A stretch of DNA of 36,951 nucleotides from Eubacterium sp. Lineage in GTDB: Bacteria; Bacillota; Clostridia; Oscillospirales; Acutalibacteraceae. Numbering within the stretch: position 1 is the stretch's first letter; every line of letters starts with the position of its first letter. Positions 8,160 through 15,029 of this stretch are shown one piece after another. The position numbers were made by a program, and so were the translations under genes. The notes under the pieces are model-generated. The model saw only the letters and a program-made list of their open reading frames with translations, had not been told where the DNA came from and ran no database searches. The stretch is taken from assembly GCA_017458975.1 (NCBI GenBank), contig JAFSZK010000068.1, positions 1 to 36,951 on the forward strand, read 5' to 3'.

Positions 8160-9818
8160 TTATATATCCTTATATACAGCGCTCCAGAAGCCGAAGTCCT
8201 TTATTTCGTATTCGTCGCTGATTTTAAGATTTTTTATTTCCCTGCTTTCAACTATACAGAACTCTCCGCTTAAGGTATCGCCTTTTTTAATATATGTATA
8301 AGTCTGCGTTGCGTCCTTTTTAATTTTATACGCGCCGTCCTCGGTTTTGTCCTTTATCTCGTCCCTGAACTCTTTATCAAGCGGATTAAAATAATCAATG
8401 TCGTCATAGTAATAATGCCTTAAAAATACGCCCGGTTGGTACTTTGAAGACTCCGTTTTATAGGTTTTAACCCAAAGGTAGCCGTTATCCTTGGCATAGT
8501 CAAGACAAGCGTAATACGAATCGCCGTAAAGAAATAAATCGCGGCTTCCTTTTTCACTCGGCGAAATCTGATTAGCATATATTCCGCCGTAGACAAAGCA
8601 AAAAGTGGCAAAACAAAGGCTAAGATATATACTAAGCGCCTTTTTCGGCTGCGCCTTTTTAATATGACGTCTTACCTGAACATAACCTATCGCCGAAAAA
8701 TAAAGAATTATATAAGAGAAAACATAATTCCTGTACATTGTTGAAAAGCCCGAATGGCTGACCGTTGCGGCAAAGAATATAAAGGCTGTAAAAAACGAAA
8801 GCGCAAAAAGCTTCTGATTAAAATCAAGTCCCTTATTCTTTTTTATAAGCATAAAGAACAAGTAAATCAGTCCTGTTAAAAACAGCAAGCCGCAAAGTAT
8901 GCCTCCGAAGGAGAAAACGTTTACGCCCAGCGCAAAATACGCGGAGTCCGAAAGCACGGTAAAGAACAGCGAAGCAAAAAGGTTTCCAAACATATTCACT
9001 ATAAACGGACCGTTACCGTAGGTAAACAAAGTCTGTGACGTTCTTTCATATCCGGGCATATCGGAAAAGCTGAAGCCGAAAAACTCAAAGGGCTTTATTA
9101 TTCCGCTTGAAACAAGTCCGAAAAGGATAAACGGTAAGGCGGCAACAAATACGGTTATTACACTTATTGCCGCATTTTTAAAGGATATCCTTTTCTTAAT
9201 TAAAAGAACAAGATAAAGCGTTAAAAGCAAAGCCGGAATAAAGAGCACCGAGGCTATGTAACAGTAAAAGCCGAGCGCAAAGAAAAGCATTGAAAGGATG
9301 TAAAATCTTGTTTTGTCGCCGTTAATCGCCCTTGCAAAAAAGTAAAGCGCAATAATCAAAATATGGCCTAAATAATTACAGTCAAGCACATACGCTCCCG
9401 AAAAAACCGCCCAGGGACAAACACAGCCGAGCCCCGTTAAAGCCGCTGTATATTCGCTGTTTTTAAAGACCTCTTTTGCAAAACCGTAAAGCGCAAGAAA
9501 TGCAATTATACTGAAAACAAGAGCAAAAATCCTTACCCCGAAATCGTTAAAGCCGAAAAGCTTTATACCGAGTGCGCTGAGATAGGTTGCAAAGGGCGAC
9601 TGGCCGCCGATAACCCATGTATCGAAATAAACGGGAAGCCTCTCTCCCATTATATCCGTACCTTTTTCGGCAAGCGAGACAGCATTTAAAGAGGTCATAA
9701 CCTCATCGCTGTTATAACCTCCGACAAAAAGATTAATAATGAAAAATACTATTCTTATCCCTATTCCGAAGGGCAAAAGTATTTTTGAATATTTTTCATA
9801 ATCCTTTGTATTATTCAT
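8160..9818 (-). CDS. GT-C fold membrane glycosyltransferase (family 39/ArnT-like)
   Basis: A 552-residue integral membrane protein with about ten to twelve hydrophobic helices and a C-terminal extracytoplasmic region (about 420-552). The first loop carries GGYNSDEVMTSLNA, where the acidic residues match the catalytic Asp/Glu of dolichyl- or polyprenyl-phosphate-dependent GT-C enzymes, and FDTWVIGGQSPFATYLSALG follows as in the PMT_2/ArnT group. These enzymes move sugars from lipid carriers onto proteins, lipids or wall polymers on the outer face. The start codon overlaps the dnaI stop as TAATG, with AAGGA 7 bases upstream, so it is co-transcribed with replication genes, an odd pairing. Acceptor unknown. 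Confidence 0.85.
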   Translation of the reverse strand: MNNTKDYEKYSKILLPFGIGIRIVFFIINLFVGGYNSDEVMTSLNAVSLAEKGTDIMGERLPVYFDTWVIGGQSPFATYLSALGIKLFGFNDFGVRIFALVFSIIAFLALYGFAKEVFKNSEYTAALTGLGCVCPWAVFSGAYVLDCNYLGHILIIALYFFARAINGDKTRFYILSMLFFALGFYCYIASVLFIPALLLTLYLVLLIKKRISFKNAAISVITVFVAALPFILFGLVSSGIIKPFEFFGFSFSDMPGYERTSQTLFTYGNGPFIVNMFGNLFASLFFTVLSDSAYFALGVNVFSFGGILCGLLFLTGLIYLFFMLIKKNKGLDFNQKLFALSFFTAFIFFAATVSHSGFSTMYRNYVFSYIILYFSAIGYVQVRRHIKKAQPKKALSIYLSLCFATFCFVYGGIYANQISPSEKGSRDLFLYGDSYYACLDYAKDNGYLWVKTYKTESSKYQPGVFLRHYYYDDIDYFNPLDKEFRDEIKDKTEDGAYKIKKDATQTYTYIKKGDTLSGEFCIVESREIKNLKISDEYEIKDFGFWSAVYKDI

Positions 9819-10786
9819 TATTTATTCCTTATATCCTTACCGAAAAGCGTAATTGTAATATACTCGCCCGTAAGGCGGCTTGCTACTCTCTGGTCGTATT
9901 TTTCAAGAAGCTCGTCGTATTCGTAATTAGTACTTATTACCGTAGGCTTCCCCGAAAGCATCCTTGAATTAATTATGTTTGAAATTGAAGCGGTATTATA
10001 CTGGTTATCGGTTTCGGTTCCGAGGTCGTCGAGAATAAGTAAATCCGCGTCAAGCACCTTGTTTTTTGTATATGTAATATAATCGGTTCTTCCGAAGCTT
10101 TCGTTTCTTAAATCCTCGCATATATTATAGCTCGTTCCGTAGCATACCGAATAGGCGCGGTTAATTACAACGTTAGCAATAGCGAGCGAAAGGTGAGTTT
10201 TGCCGAGCCCGGTTGCTCCGAGGAAAAGCAAATTCTTACTTTCCCTGCTGAAATTCTGGGCATATTTTCTTGACGCGCCAAGCGCCCTCTCAGCCTTTTC
10301 CCTCGGGTTAATTCCGTTTTCAAGCGTAGTATTATCATAAAGCGAGGTATCAAAATTATCAAAGGTACAGGAATCAATCGGCGCAAGCTTTGAAATCTCT
10401 TTACGCATTAAATCCTTAAGCACCTGCTTCATACAGGAGCACATACGGTTTTCAATAAAGCCCTTGTCCTCGCACGCCGCACAGGTATAATCGGGCTTTA
10501 AAACGTTTTCGTCAAGTCCGTTTTCGTTGAGCAGCTTGTTTCTCTTTTCAATAAGCGCAAGACTTTTACTCTTAAGCTCCTCAAGCCTTTGGGGAGCATT
10601 GTCCTTATAAAAGAGCAGTCTTGAGATTTCAATTCCGATTTTTGCAAGCTCGCTCTGGATTTTTGCAAGCTCGGGTATTTTTGCCTTAATCTCCTCGCTT
10701 CTTAATAATGCTTCGCTTTCAGCCGTCTTTTTTCTGTTTTCAAGAATTCTCTCGGCTTTAATATACATCTCTTTTGAGTATGCCAT
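9818..10786 (-). CDS. dnaI: DnaI/DnaC-type helicase loader ATPase
   Basis: A 322-residue AAA+ ATPase. The N-terminal half has a long charged helical region and a compact zinc-binding pattern with Cys102, Cys105, Cys116 and Cys118 (CAAC...CSC), as in Gram-positive DnaI loaders, where it contacts the replicative helicase. The C-terminal ATPase has Walker A GATGLGKTH (about 190-198), Walker B LLILDDLGTE (about 249-258) and a sensor segment with ISTNY. It should load DnaC/DnaB helicase at the origin or at restarted forks together with the DnaD-like protein encoded 9 bp upstream. Ribosome site AGGAGA lies 5 bases before the ATG. IstB-like transposition ATPases share the core, but the zinc region and the dnaD neighbour favour DnaI. 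Confidence 0.92.
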   Translation of the reverse strand: MAYSKEMYIKAERILENRKKTAESEALLRSEEIKAKIPELAKIQSELAKIGIEISRLLFYKDNAPQRLEELKSKSLALIEKRNKLLNENGLDENVLKPDYTCAACEDKGFIENRMCSCMKQVLKDLMRKEISKLAPIDSCTFDNFDTSLYDNTTLENGINPREKAERALGASRKYAQNFSRESKNLLFLGATGLGKTHLSLAIANVVINRAYSVCYGTSYNICEDLRNESFGRTDYITYTKNKVLDADLLILDDLGTETDNQYNTASISNIINSRMLSGKPTVISTNYEYDELLEKYDQRVASRLTGEYITITLFGKDIRNK

Positions 10787-10795
10787 ATTTATCTC

Positions 10796-11767
10796 CTAAA
10801 CATCGTATTCGTCGTTATGAATAGCCTTGTTATACAGCTCGTTAATATCAAACGAGGGCTTGCCCTTAAGCTTATCCGGGCTCTTTTTCTTTGAGTCGCG
10901 CGGAGCCTTGACCTCGTCAGGAGTTTTAAAGCCCTTGCGCTTCCACTCCTTCAAAATATTGTCAACTATCTTTATGCTTCGTTTATCCTCGTCGTTATAC
11001 TTTTTCATTGTATTACATGCAAAGAAAATCATATCCTTTGAAAATGCAGCGCTCCAGCGAGAGAGCATTTTAAGCTGCGCCGAGGTCGGCTTTTTATAGT
11101 CAAATTCGCAAAGCGCAATAACCTCGCTCCACAGCTCCTCGCAGTTTTCAAGCTCGCGAAGCTTCTTTCCTGCTTTATCAAGAGTGTTGACCTCGTCGGC
11201 TGCCCAGTCCTTTGCTAAATTCTGAAGAGTACGGGTTGTAATATTCTTTCCGTTTTCCCTTTGGGTTTTATAGTATTCAAGAAGAGTAACGACAACGGGA
11301 ACGGGAAGTCCGTAATATGTAACCATATTAATAAGATTACTCTTCATTGAGTTGCTCAGGCTTGAGCCCATAATACCCTCGGCGGTACGCAGAAGGTCGG
11401 CAAGCTCGCCGTTTTCGGCGCACATTGCAACAATATCCTTCGGAGTAAGAGTAGGTACGGGGAGCGCCTCAAGAGTCTTTTTTTGCTCCTCGGGAATCTG
11501 CACGGGCGGCTTGCTTTCAGCGGTATCGGTTATCATAACGCCCTCGCTCACCCAGTATTCAAGACACTCGTTAACCTCGTCGTCACTGAGCTTAAGAGCT
11601 TTTTTCAGCTCTTCGGTATTTGCAACTCCCGAATTATTGAGAACAAGAAGCAGAACGCGAAGCTGTTTATCGTCGGCAAAGTTAAGACGCTTTTCACAAA
11701 GCTCCTTCGGTACGCAGAACGCGCCGCCGTTCCAGATTTCGCCGAAGGGCATAATTTTATATTCCAT
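10796..11767 (-). CDS. dnaD: DnaD/DnaB-family replication initiation protein
   Basis: A 323-residue protein with two parts. Residues about 1-85 form a predicted winged-helix domain (LRVLLLVLNNSGVANTEELK ... LEYWVSEGVMI), the DnaD N-terminal oligomerisation module. The middle and C-terminal part (about 120-275) carries DnaB_2-type helices such as NMVTYYGLPVPVVVTLLEYY and the terminal KRSIKIVDNILKEWKRKGFK, which resembles the YxxxI...W motif used for DNA binding. It helps assemble the primosome and load the helicase. It heads the operon with dnaI and the glycosyltransferase, and has AAAGGAG before the ATG. The dnaD name refers to the family; a Bacillus-type dnaB role is equally possible. Confidence 0.88.
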   Translation of the reverse strand: MEYKIMPFGEIWNGGAFCVPKELCEKRLNFADDKQLRVLLLVLNNSGVANTEELKKALKLSDDEVNECLEYWVSEGVMITDTAESKPPVQIPEEQKKTLEALPVPTLTPKDIVAMCAENGELADLLRTAEGIMGSSLSNSMKSNLINMVTYYGLPVPVVVTLLEYYKTQRENGKNITTRTLQNLAKDWAADEVNTLDKAGKKLRELENCEELWSEVIALCEFDYKKPTSAQLKMLSRWSAAFSKDMIFFACNTMKKYNDEDKRSIKIVDNILKEWKRKGFKTPDEVKAPRDSKKKSPDKLKGKPSFDINELYNKAIHNDEYDV

Positions 11768-11797
11768 ATTCCGCTCCTTTCAATAGTGTAGATTATT

Positions 11798-11826
11798 ATT
11801 GTAACAAAAATCAGCCTGTATGTAAA
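11798..11826 (-). promoter_or_regulatory. Promoter of the dnaD-dnaI-glycosyltransferase operon
   Basis: Minus-strand TTTACA (complement of 11821-11826) and TACAAT (complement of 11798-11803) are separated by 17 bp, with TG one base before the -10 as in extended -10 promoters. It is back-to-back with the tRNA promoter. Confidence 0.7.
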
Positions 11827-11840
11827 TAAAAAATTTATAC

Positions 11841-11869
11841 TTGACAAAAAGAAAAAGCATATGTATAAT
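11841..11869 (+). promoter_or_regulatory. Consensus promoter of tRNA-Gly
   Basis: A perfect TTGACA (11841-11846), 17-bp spacer and perfect TATAAT (11864-11869) end 16 bp before the mature tRNA 5' end. This is a maximal-strength sigma-A promoter, as expected for a stable RNA. Confidence 0.92.
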
Positions 11870-11885
11870 TACTTATACAAGTTAT

Positions 11886-11961
11886 GCGGATTTAGCTCAT
11901 CCGGTAGAGCGCCACCTTGCCAAGGTGGAGGTAGCGAGTTCGAGCCTCGTAATCCGCTCCA
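11886..11961 (+). tRNA. tRNA-Gly (anticodon GCC)
   Basis: A 76-base cloverleaf with the CCA end encoded. The acceptor stem GCGGATT/AATCCGC is perfect, the D stem is GCTC/GAGC, the anticodon stem is CCACC/GGTGG with loop TTGCCAA, the variable loop is AGGTA, and the T arm is GCGAG-TTCGAGC-CTCGT with one wobble. The GCC anticodon reads GGC and GGT glycine codons. Confidence 0.97.
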
Positions 11962-11968
11962 AAAAGAA

Positions 11969-11994
11969 ACACCCTTCAGGGTGTTTTTCTTTTG
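11969..11994 (+). terminator. Intrinsic terminator of tRNA-Gly
   Basis: ACACCC-TTCA-GGGTGT hairpin followed by TTTCTTTT, starting 8 bases after the tRNA CCA. The same hairpin recurs at 12126-12150 in front of the second repeat copy. Confidence 0.85.
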
Positions 11995-12125
11995 GTAAGC
12001 GGATAGAGGCGAGAACAGGGCAATCCGAAGGATAGTAACAGTCCTGTGGACTGTTACGGTGCCTGCGTGCGTGCCGGAAGAAGCTTTAGCTTCGACGGGC
12101 GTGCCGAGTAATCACGGATAAAATT
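11970..12125 (+). repeat. Tandem repeat downstream of tRNA-Gly, copy 1
   Basis: First copy of a unit of about 157 bp: terminator hairpin, then a 132-bp body starting GGTAAGCGGATAGAGGCGAG at 11994. Direct comparison shows only about three base changes and a one-base difference in a T-run between the two bodies. The body has strong hairpin potential: a perfect 10-bp stem GTAACAGTCC/GGACTGTTAC with a TGT loop, and GAAGC-TTTA-GCTTC nested in a GC-rich arm. It has no start codon with a ribosome site. It could be a structured RNA, a REP/MITE-like element, or a tRNA-linked duplication; I do not recognise the family. Confidence 0.8.
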
Positions 12126-12285
12126 CACCCTTCAGGGTGTTTTTCTTTTTGGTAAGCGGATAGAGGCGAGAACAGGGCAATCCGAAGGATAGTAACAGTC
12201 CGGTGGACTGTTACGGTGCCCGCGTGCGTGCCGGAAGAAGCTTTAGCTTCGACGGGCGTGCCAAGTAATCACGGATAAAACAAGT
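12126..12285 (+). repeat. Tandem repeat downstream of tRNA-Gly, copy 2
   Basis: Second copy, starting with the same CACCCTTCAGGGTG terminator hairpin and repeating the 132-bp body from 12151. Differences from copy 1 include a GGT instead of TGT hairpin loop, GCCCGCG instead of GCCTGCG, and CCAAG instead of CCGAG near the end. The changes leave the 10-bp stem intact. Together with copy 1 it accounts for most of the 448-bp stretch without protein genes between the tRNA and 12410. Confidence 0.8.
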
Positions 12286-12306
12286 CACCCTATCGGTGCT
12301 TTTTGT
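12286..12306 (+). terminator. Terminator closing the repeat block
   Basis: CACC-CTATC-GGTG followed by CTTTTTG; a third, diverged version of the terminators that precede each repeat copy. Confidence 0.55.
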
Positions 12307-12351
12307 ACTAATTATTAATTACGGAATACGGATAAATTCAGACCCGCCGTC

Positions 12352-12380
12352 TTGTATTATTATCGAAAGCATTATATAAT
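12352..12380 (+). promoter_or_regulatory. Putative promoter for the small membrane protein gene
   Basis: TTGTAT (12352-12357), a 17-bp spacer and a perfect TATAAT (12375-12380), about 30 bp before the ATG at 12410. Confidence 0.6.
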
Positions 12381-12409
12381 GAATTATACTGAATACTACG
12401 GGTGAAATA

Positions 12410-12889
12410 ATGAGAAGTAAAAAAGCGGGATTGATTATTGCCGCAGTGCTGTGCGGAATTGTACTTGCAGGAGGAATATTTATGTTATTTAATAAAAGCG
12501 CCGATAAGGGCATTACCGATTTTGAAAGCATTAATCTGCGTTTGAGCGGTATGAGAATTACCGAGGAATATGAAATTATAAATAAGGGCGATAAATGCGA
12601 AATAGCGTATTATCATATAGTCTACGGTAAGGAAGGCGACCGAAGAGAGCTTCAGAAAAGCGCCGTATGCGATACCTCGGAGGTTATTGATATACTCAAT
12701 AAATGCTCGGCAATAAAATGGAACGGCTTTCACGGTAAGCACCCGAGGGGCGTTTCGGACGGCAGGATGTTCACTTTAAAAGCAAGCGTAAACGACAGAG
12801 AAAAGCTATATGCCGACGGCTCCGAAAACTTCCCGAGGAATTTCAATACCTTTGAAAAATGGCTCAGGGACAAGCTTTATAACGAATAA
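12410..12889 (+). CDS. Hypothetical protein with one N-terminal membrane anchor
   Basis: A 159-residue protein of no family I recognise. Residues about 5-27 (KAGLIIAAVLCGIVLAGGIF within them) form one transmembrane helix or uncleaved signal anchor after a basic MRSKK start, so the remaining 130 residues should lie outside the membrane. This soluble part alternates strand-like stretches (YEIINKGDKCEIAYYHIVYG) and ends in a helix FEKWLRDKLYNE, giving a small alpha/beta domain with three cysteines. GGGTGA is 5 bases before the ATG. It is a single-gene unit between the repeat block and a shared hairpin with the convergent udg gene. Function unknown. Confidence 0.75.
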   Translation: MRSKKAGLIIAAVLCGIVLAGGIFMLFNKSADKGITDFESINLRLSGMRITEEYEIINKGDKCEIAYYHIVYGKEGDRRELQKSAVCDTSEVIDILNKCSAIKWNGFHGKHPRGVSDGRMFTLKASVNDREKLYADGSENFPRNFNTFEKWLRDKLYNE

Positions 12890-12890
12890 A

Positions 12891-12914
12891 TATAACAGCC
12901 GCGGGGCTGTTATA
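12891..12914. terminator. Terminator hairpin between convergent genes
   Basis: Perfect 10-bp stem TATAACAGCC/GGCTGTTATA with a GCGG loop. It lies just after the stop of the small membrane protein gene and overlaps the last codons of the convergent uracil-DNA glycosylase gene. The U-tract is weak on both strands. Confidence 0.7.
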
Positions 12915-13473
12915 TTCTTATGCCAAGCTCTTCAATTTTGTCACGTACTTTGAGCCAGTCCTGAAAGGCGAGCTCCTTATTATTCGGGTTTCTGAGTATT
13001 GCCGCAGGATGGAAGGTACCCATCATCAAAACGCCGTTTTTTTCGATAAATTCGCCGTGCTGCTTAGTTACACGAAAATCGGGTGAAATCAGCTTTTGCG
13101 CCGATATTCTGCCGACGCAGATTATTATTTTAGGTCTTATAAGCTTAAACTGCTCGCGCAGCCATTTAATACACTCCTCCTGCTCCTCGGGCTTCGGGTC
13201 GCGATTTTGGGGCGGACGGCATTTAACCATATTGGCAATATATACGTTTGTTTTTCGGCTTAAATCAACGCTTTCAAGGAATTTATCAAGAAGCTTTCCC
13301 GAGCGTCCCACAAAGGGCTCGCCCTGTAAGTCCTCGTTTTCTCCGGGTCCCTCGCCTATAAGCATAATATCGGCGTCCTCCTTTCCCGTACCGAAAACAA
13401 GATTGGTTCTTCCCTCGCAAAGCGCGCAGTTTTTACAGTCCTTACATTTATTTTCAAGCTCAGAAAGAGTCAT
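12910..13473 (-). CDS. Family 4 uracil-DNA glycosylase (iron-sulfur)
   Basis: A 187-residue type-4 (UDGa-like) uracil-DNA glycosylase, which removes uracil from DNA to start base excision repair. Visible features: an N-terminal CxxCxxCxxC run (Cys10-19) plus Cys85 and Cys101, whose spacing fits the four ligands of the family's 4Fe-4S cluster (CxxC, about 69 residues, C, 15 residues, C); motif 1 GEGPGENED at 40-48 for uracil recognition; and the C-terminal HPAAILRNP at 155-163, equivalent to the DNA-intercalating loop. The start is preceded by GGGGG. It is a stand-alone gene divergent from pduL. Confidence 0.95.
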   Translation of the reverse strand: MTLSELENKCKDCKNCALCEGRTNLVFGTGKEDADIMLIGEGPGENEDLQGEPFVGRSGKLLDKFLESVDLSRKTNVYIANMVKCRPPQNRDPKPEEQEECIKWLREQFKLIRPKIIICVGRISAQKLISPDFRVTKQHGEFIEKNGVLMMGTFHPAAILRNPNNKELAFQDWLKVRDKIEELGIRI

Positions 13474-13519
13474 AATATATCCCCCTTTTCATTTCTTTTA
13501 TATAATATCAAATTTGTTC

Positions 13520-13548
13520 TTGAAAAACAATCGGTTTTAGTATAAAAT
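13520..13548 (+). promoter_or_regulatory. Putative promoter of pduL
   Basis: TTGAAA (13520-13525), 17-bp spacer, TAAAAT (13543-13548). The expected start leaves a leader of about 35 bases before the ATG. Confidence 0.6.
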
Positions 13549-13589
13549 ATCAAAGTAAAATAAATAAATCATTTTTGGAGGATAATAAA

Positions 13590-14168
13590 ATGGCAAATCA
13601 GGTATTAGTTGAAATTTCAGCGCGCCACGTTCACGTTTCTCAGGCAGACCTTGAAACTCTTTTCGGCAAGGGATATGAGCTTACGGTTAAAAAATGGCTC
13701 TCCCAGCCGGGTCAGTTTGCATGCGACGAGAGAGTTAAGGTTATCGGAACAAAGGGCGAATTCCCCACTGTATCTATTTTAGGTCCCGTACGTCCCGAAA
13801 CACAGGTTGAGCTTTCTCTTACGGACGCGCGCTCAATCGGCGTTACCGCTCCGGTAAGAGAGTCGGGTGACCTTGCAGGCACGGGTGCTTGTAAAATAGT
13901 AGGACCCTGCGGCGAGATTGAAATCGACCACGGCGTAATCGCAGCTCAGAGACATATCCACGCTACTCCCGCCGACGCCGAGGAGCTCGGACTCGAAAAC
14001 GGCGAAATCGTATCCGTTGAGATTCCTACTGCAAATAAAAGAAATCTTACCTTCGGCGACGTTGTTGTAAGAGTAAGCGAAAAGTATGCGCTTGCAATGC
14101 ATATCGACACCGACGAGGCAAACGCGGCAGGTATGGCTCCCAACACAATGGGAACAATCATTAAATAA
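13590..14168 (+). CDS. pduL: PduL-type phosphate acyltransferase
   Basis: A 192-residue phosphotransacylase of the PduL family, which interconverts acyl-CoA plus phosphate with acyl phosphate plus CoA (acetyl or propionyl). The metal-binding histidines are visible in ARHVHVS (His13, His15), DHGVIAAQRHIHATP (His114, His122, His124) and AMHIDTDEANAAG (His171). The protein starts directly with the catalytic domain and has no N-terminal encapsulation helix, and no microcompartment shell genes are nearby, so it is probably a free cytosolic enzyme replacing Pta for acetate/ATP formation. ATG at 13590 has GGAGG 8 bases upstream. No acetate kinase gene lies in the window. Confidence 0.92.
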   Translation: MANQVLVEISARHVHVSQADLETLFGKGYELTVKKWLSQPGQFACDERVKVIGTKGEFPTVSILGPVRPETQVELSLTDARSIGVTAPVRESGDLAGTGACKIVGPCGEIEIDHGVIAAQRHIHATPADAEELGLENGEIVSVEIPTANKRNLTFGDVVVRVSEKYALAMHIDTDEANAAGMAPNTMGTIIK

Positions 14169-14178
14169 GGAGATAAAG

Positions 14179-14895
14179 ATGAAAAAGCTTTTATCGGTTG
14201 TTTTATGTCTTGTAATGATGGTCTCCGCTGTAGGTATCCCTGTAATTGCCGAGGCGGCTTCGGTCGGCAAGGTATCAACTCTTAAGGTTACCTATACCTC
14301 AAACAGCGCAGTTAAGCTTAAGTGGAATAAGGTTAAGGGCGCAACGGGATATCAGGTTTTCAAAAGCACAAATAAAAGCAAGGGCTTCAAAAAGGTTAAG
14401 ACCGTTAATAAGGGTAAAGCCGTAACCGCAGCGGTTAAGTCCTTAAAGAAGAATAAAACCTATTACTTCAAAGTTCGTGCCGTAAAAAAGAGCGCTAAAG
14501 GCAAGTTTTCCAAGGTTGTAAAGGCTTCCACCGTAGGAACAATTAAATCCTGCGAAGTGCTGGCATATGACGTCAGCGAGGATGAAGGCGGCTTTGTGGG
14601 AATTCAGCTTTTCCCCGAAAACGTCAGCGGTATCAGTGGCTACCAGATTAAATACTGGGGCGGAACGTATGACGTTACGGAACCGTGGATTGAAGGAATT
14701 TGCTTCGGCTGTCAGGATTATCCCGGCGCGGTTAAAATCAGAGCCTATAAAAAGACCAAATCCGGCAGGCTGTACGGCGCATGGAAAACGGTTTATAATT
14801 TGTCTATAGGAAAGAAGATAAAAACTTACAAAAATGTTAAGGCTTCTTACTGGTACGGAATAAACGCGCAGGCAATTGATCTTGACGAGATATAA
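14179..14895 (+). CDS. Secreted fibronectin type III domain protein
   Basis: A 238-residue exported protein. A cleavable signal peptide MKKLLSVVLCLVMMVSAVGI... ends at an AEAA site near residue 27. Residues about 31-115 form a Lys-rich fibronectin type III domain with the usual VKLKWNKVKGATGYQVF and KTYYFKVRAV strands. A second, diverged Fn3-like region (about 125-215) shows SGISGYQIKYWGG and AVKIRAYKKTKSGRLYGAW. Such domains mediate binding to surfaces or polysaccharides; no enzymatic domain is seen. AAGGAG precedes the ATG by 6 bases, and the gene starts 10 bp after pduL, so the two may be co-transcribed, although their functions look unrelated. A strong terminator follows. Confidence 0.82.
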   Translation: MKKLLSVVLCLVMMVSAVGIPVIAEAASVGKVSTLKVTYTSNSAVKLKWNKVKGATGYQVFKSTNKSKGFKKVKTVNKGKAVTAAVKSLKKNKTYYFKVRAVKKSAKGKFSKVVKASTVGTIKSCEVLAYDVSEDEGGFVGIQLFPENVSGISGYQIKYWGGTYDVTEPWIEGICFGCQDYPGAVKIRAYKKTKSGRLYGAWKTVYNLSIGKKIKTYKNVKASYWYGINAQAIDLDEI

Positions 14896-14915
14896 TCATA
14901 TTAACACAATAATTA

Positions 14916-14946
14916 ACGGACGTTCGGTATCGGACGTCTGTTTTTT
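14916..14946 (+). terminator. Intrinsic terminator after the Fn3 protein gene
   Basis: ACGGACGT/ACGTCTGT stem (one G-U pair) with a loop of about ten bases, then TTTTTT. Confidence 0.85.
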
Positions 14947-14967
14947 GTATAAATATATAATTATATA

Positions 14968-14996
14968 TTGTATTAAAGGAAAAATTTTGGTATAAT
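14968..14996 (+). promoter_or_regulatory. Promoter of the first GPH transporter gene
   Basis: TTGTAT (14968-14973), 17-bp spacer, TGG then perfect TATAAT (14991-14996), an extended -10 arrangement. The start lies about 27 bases before the ATG at 15030. Confidence 0.7.
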
Positions 14997-15029
14997 AAAC
15001 TGAATATATATAAGAAAAGGGGTTTTTCT

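Noticed and set aside
9818..10786. IstB-type transposition helper ATPase
   Set aside because: The zinc-type cysteines in the N-terminal half, the dnaD neighbour and absence of an istA transposase or IS ends favour DnaI.
11841..12035. 64-codon open frame across tRNA-Gly
   Set aside because: It spans the tRNA promoter, the tRNA and its terminator, has no ribosome site, and continues into the repeat; it is a chance frame.
11970..12306. CRISPR array
   Set aside because: There are only two units of about 157 bp, directly adjacent and almost wholly identical, with no short repeat/variable spacer alternation and no cas genes.
13575..14168. PduL start at 13575
   Set aside because: The TTG there lies in the ribosome-binding region itself; ATG 13590 follows GGAGG at a normal spacing.
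13590..14168. PduL as part of a bacterial microcompartment
   Set aside because: No shell proteins, aldehyde dehydrogenase or encapsulation helix are present nearby.
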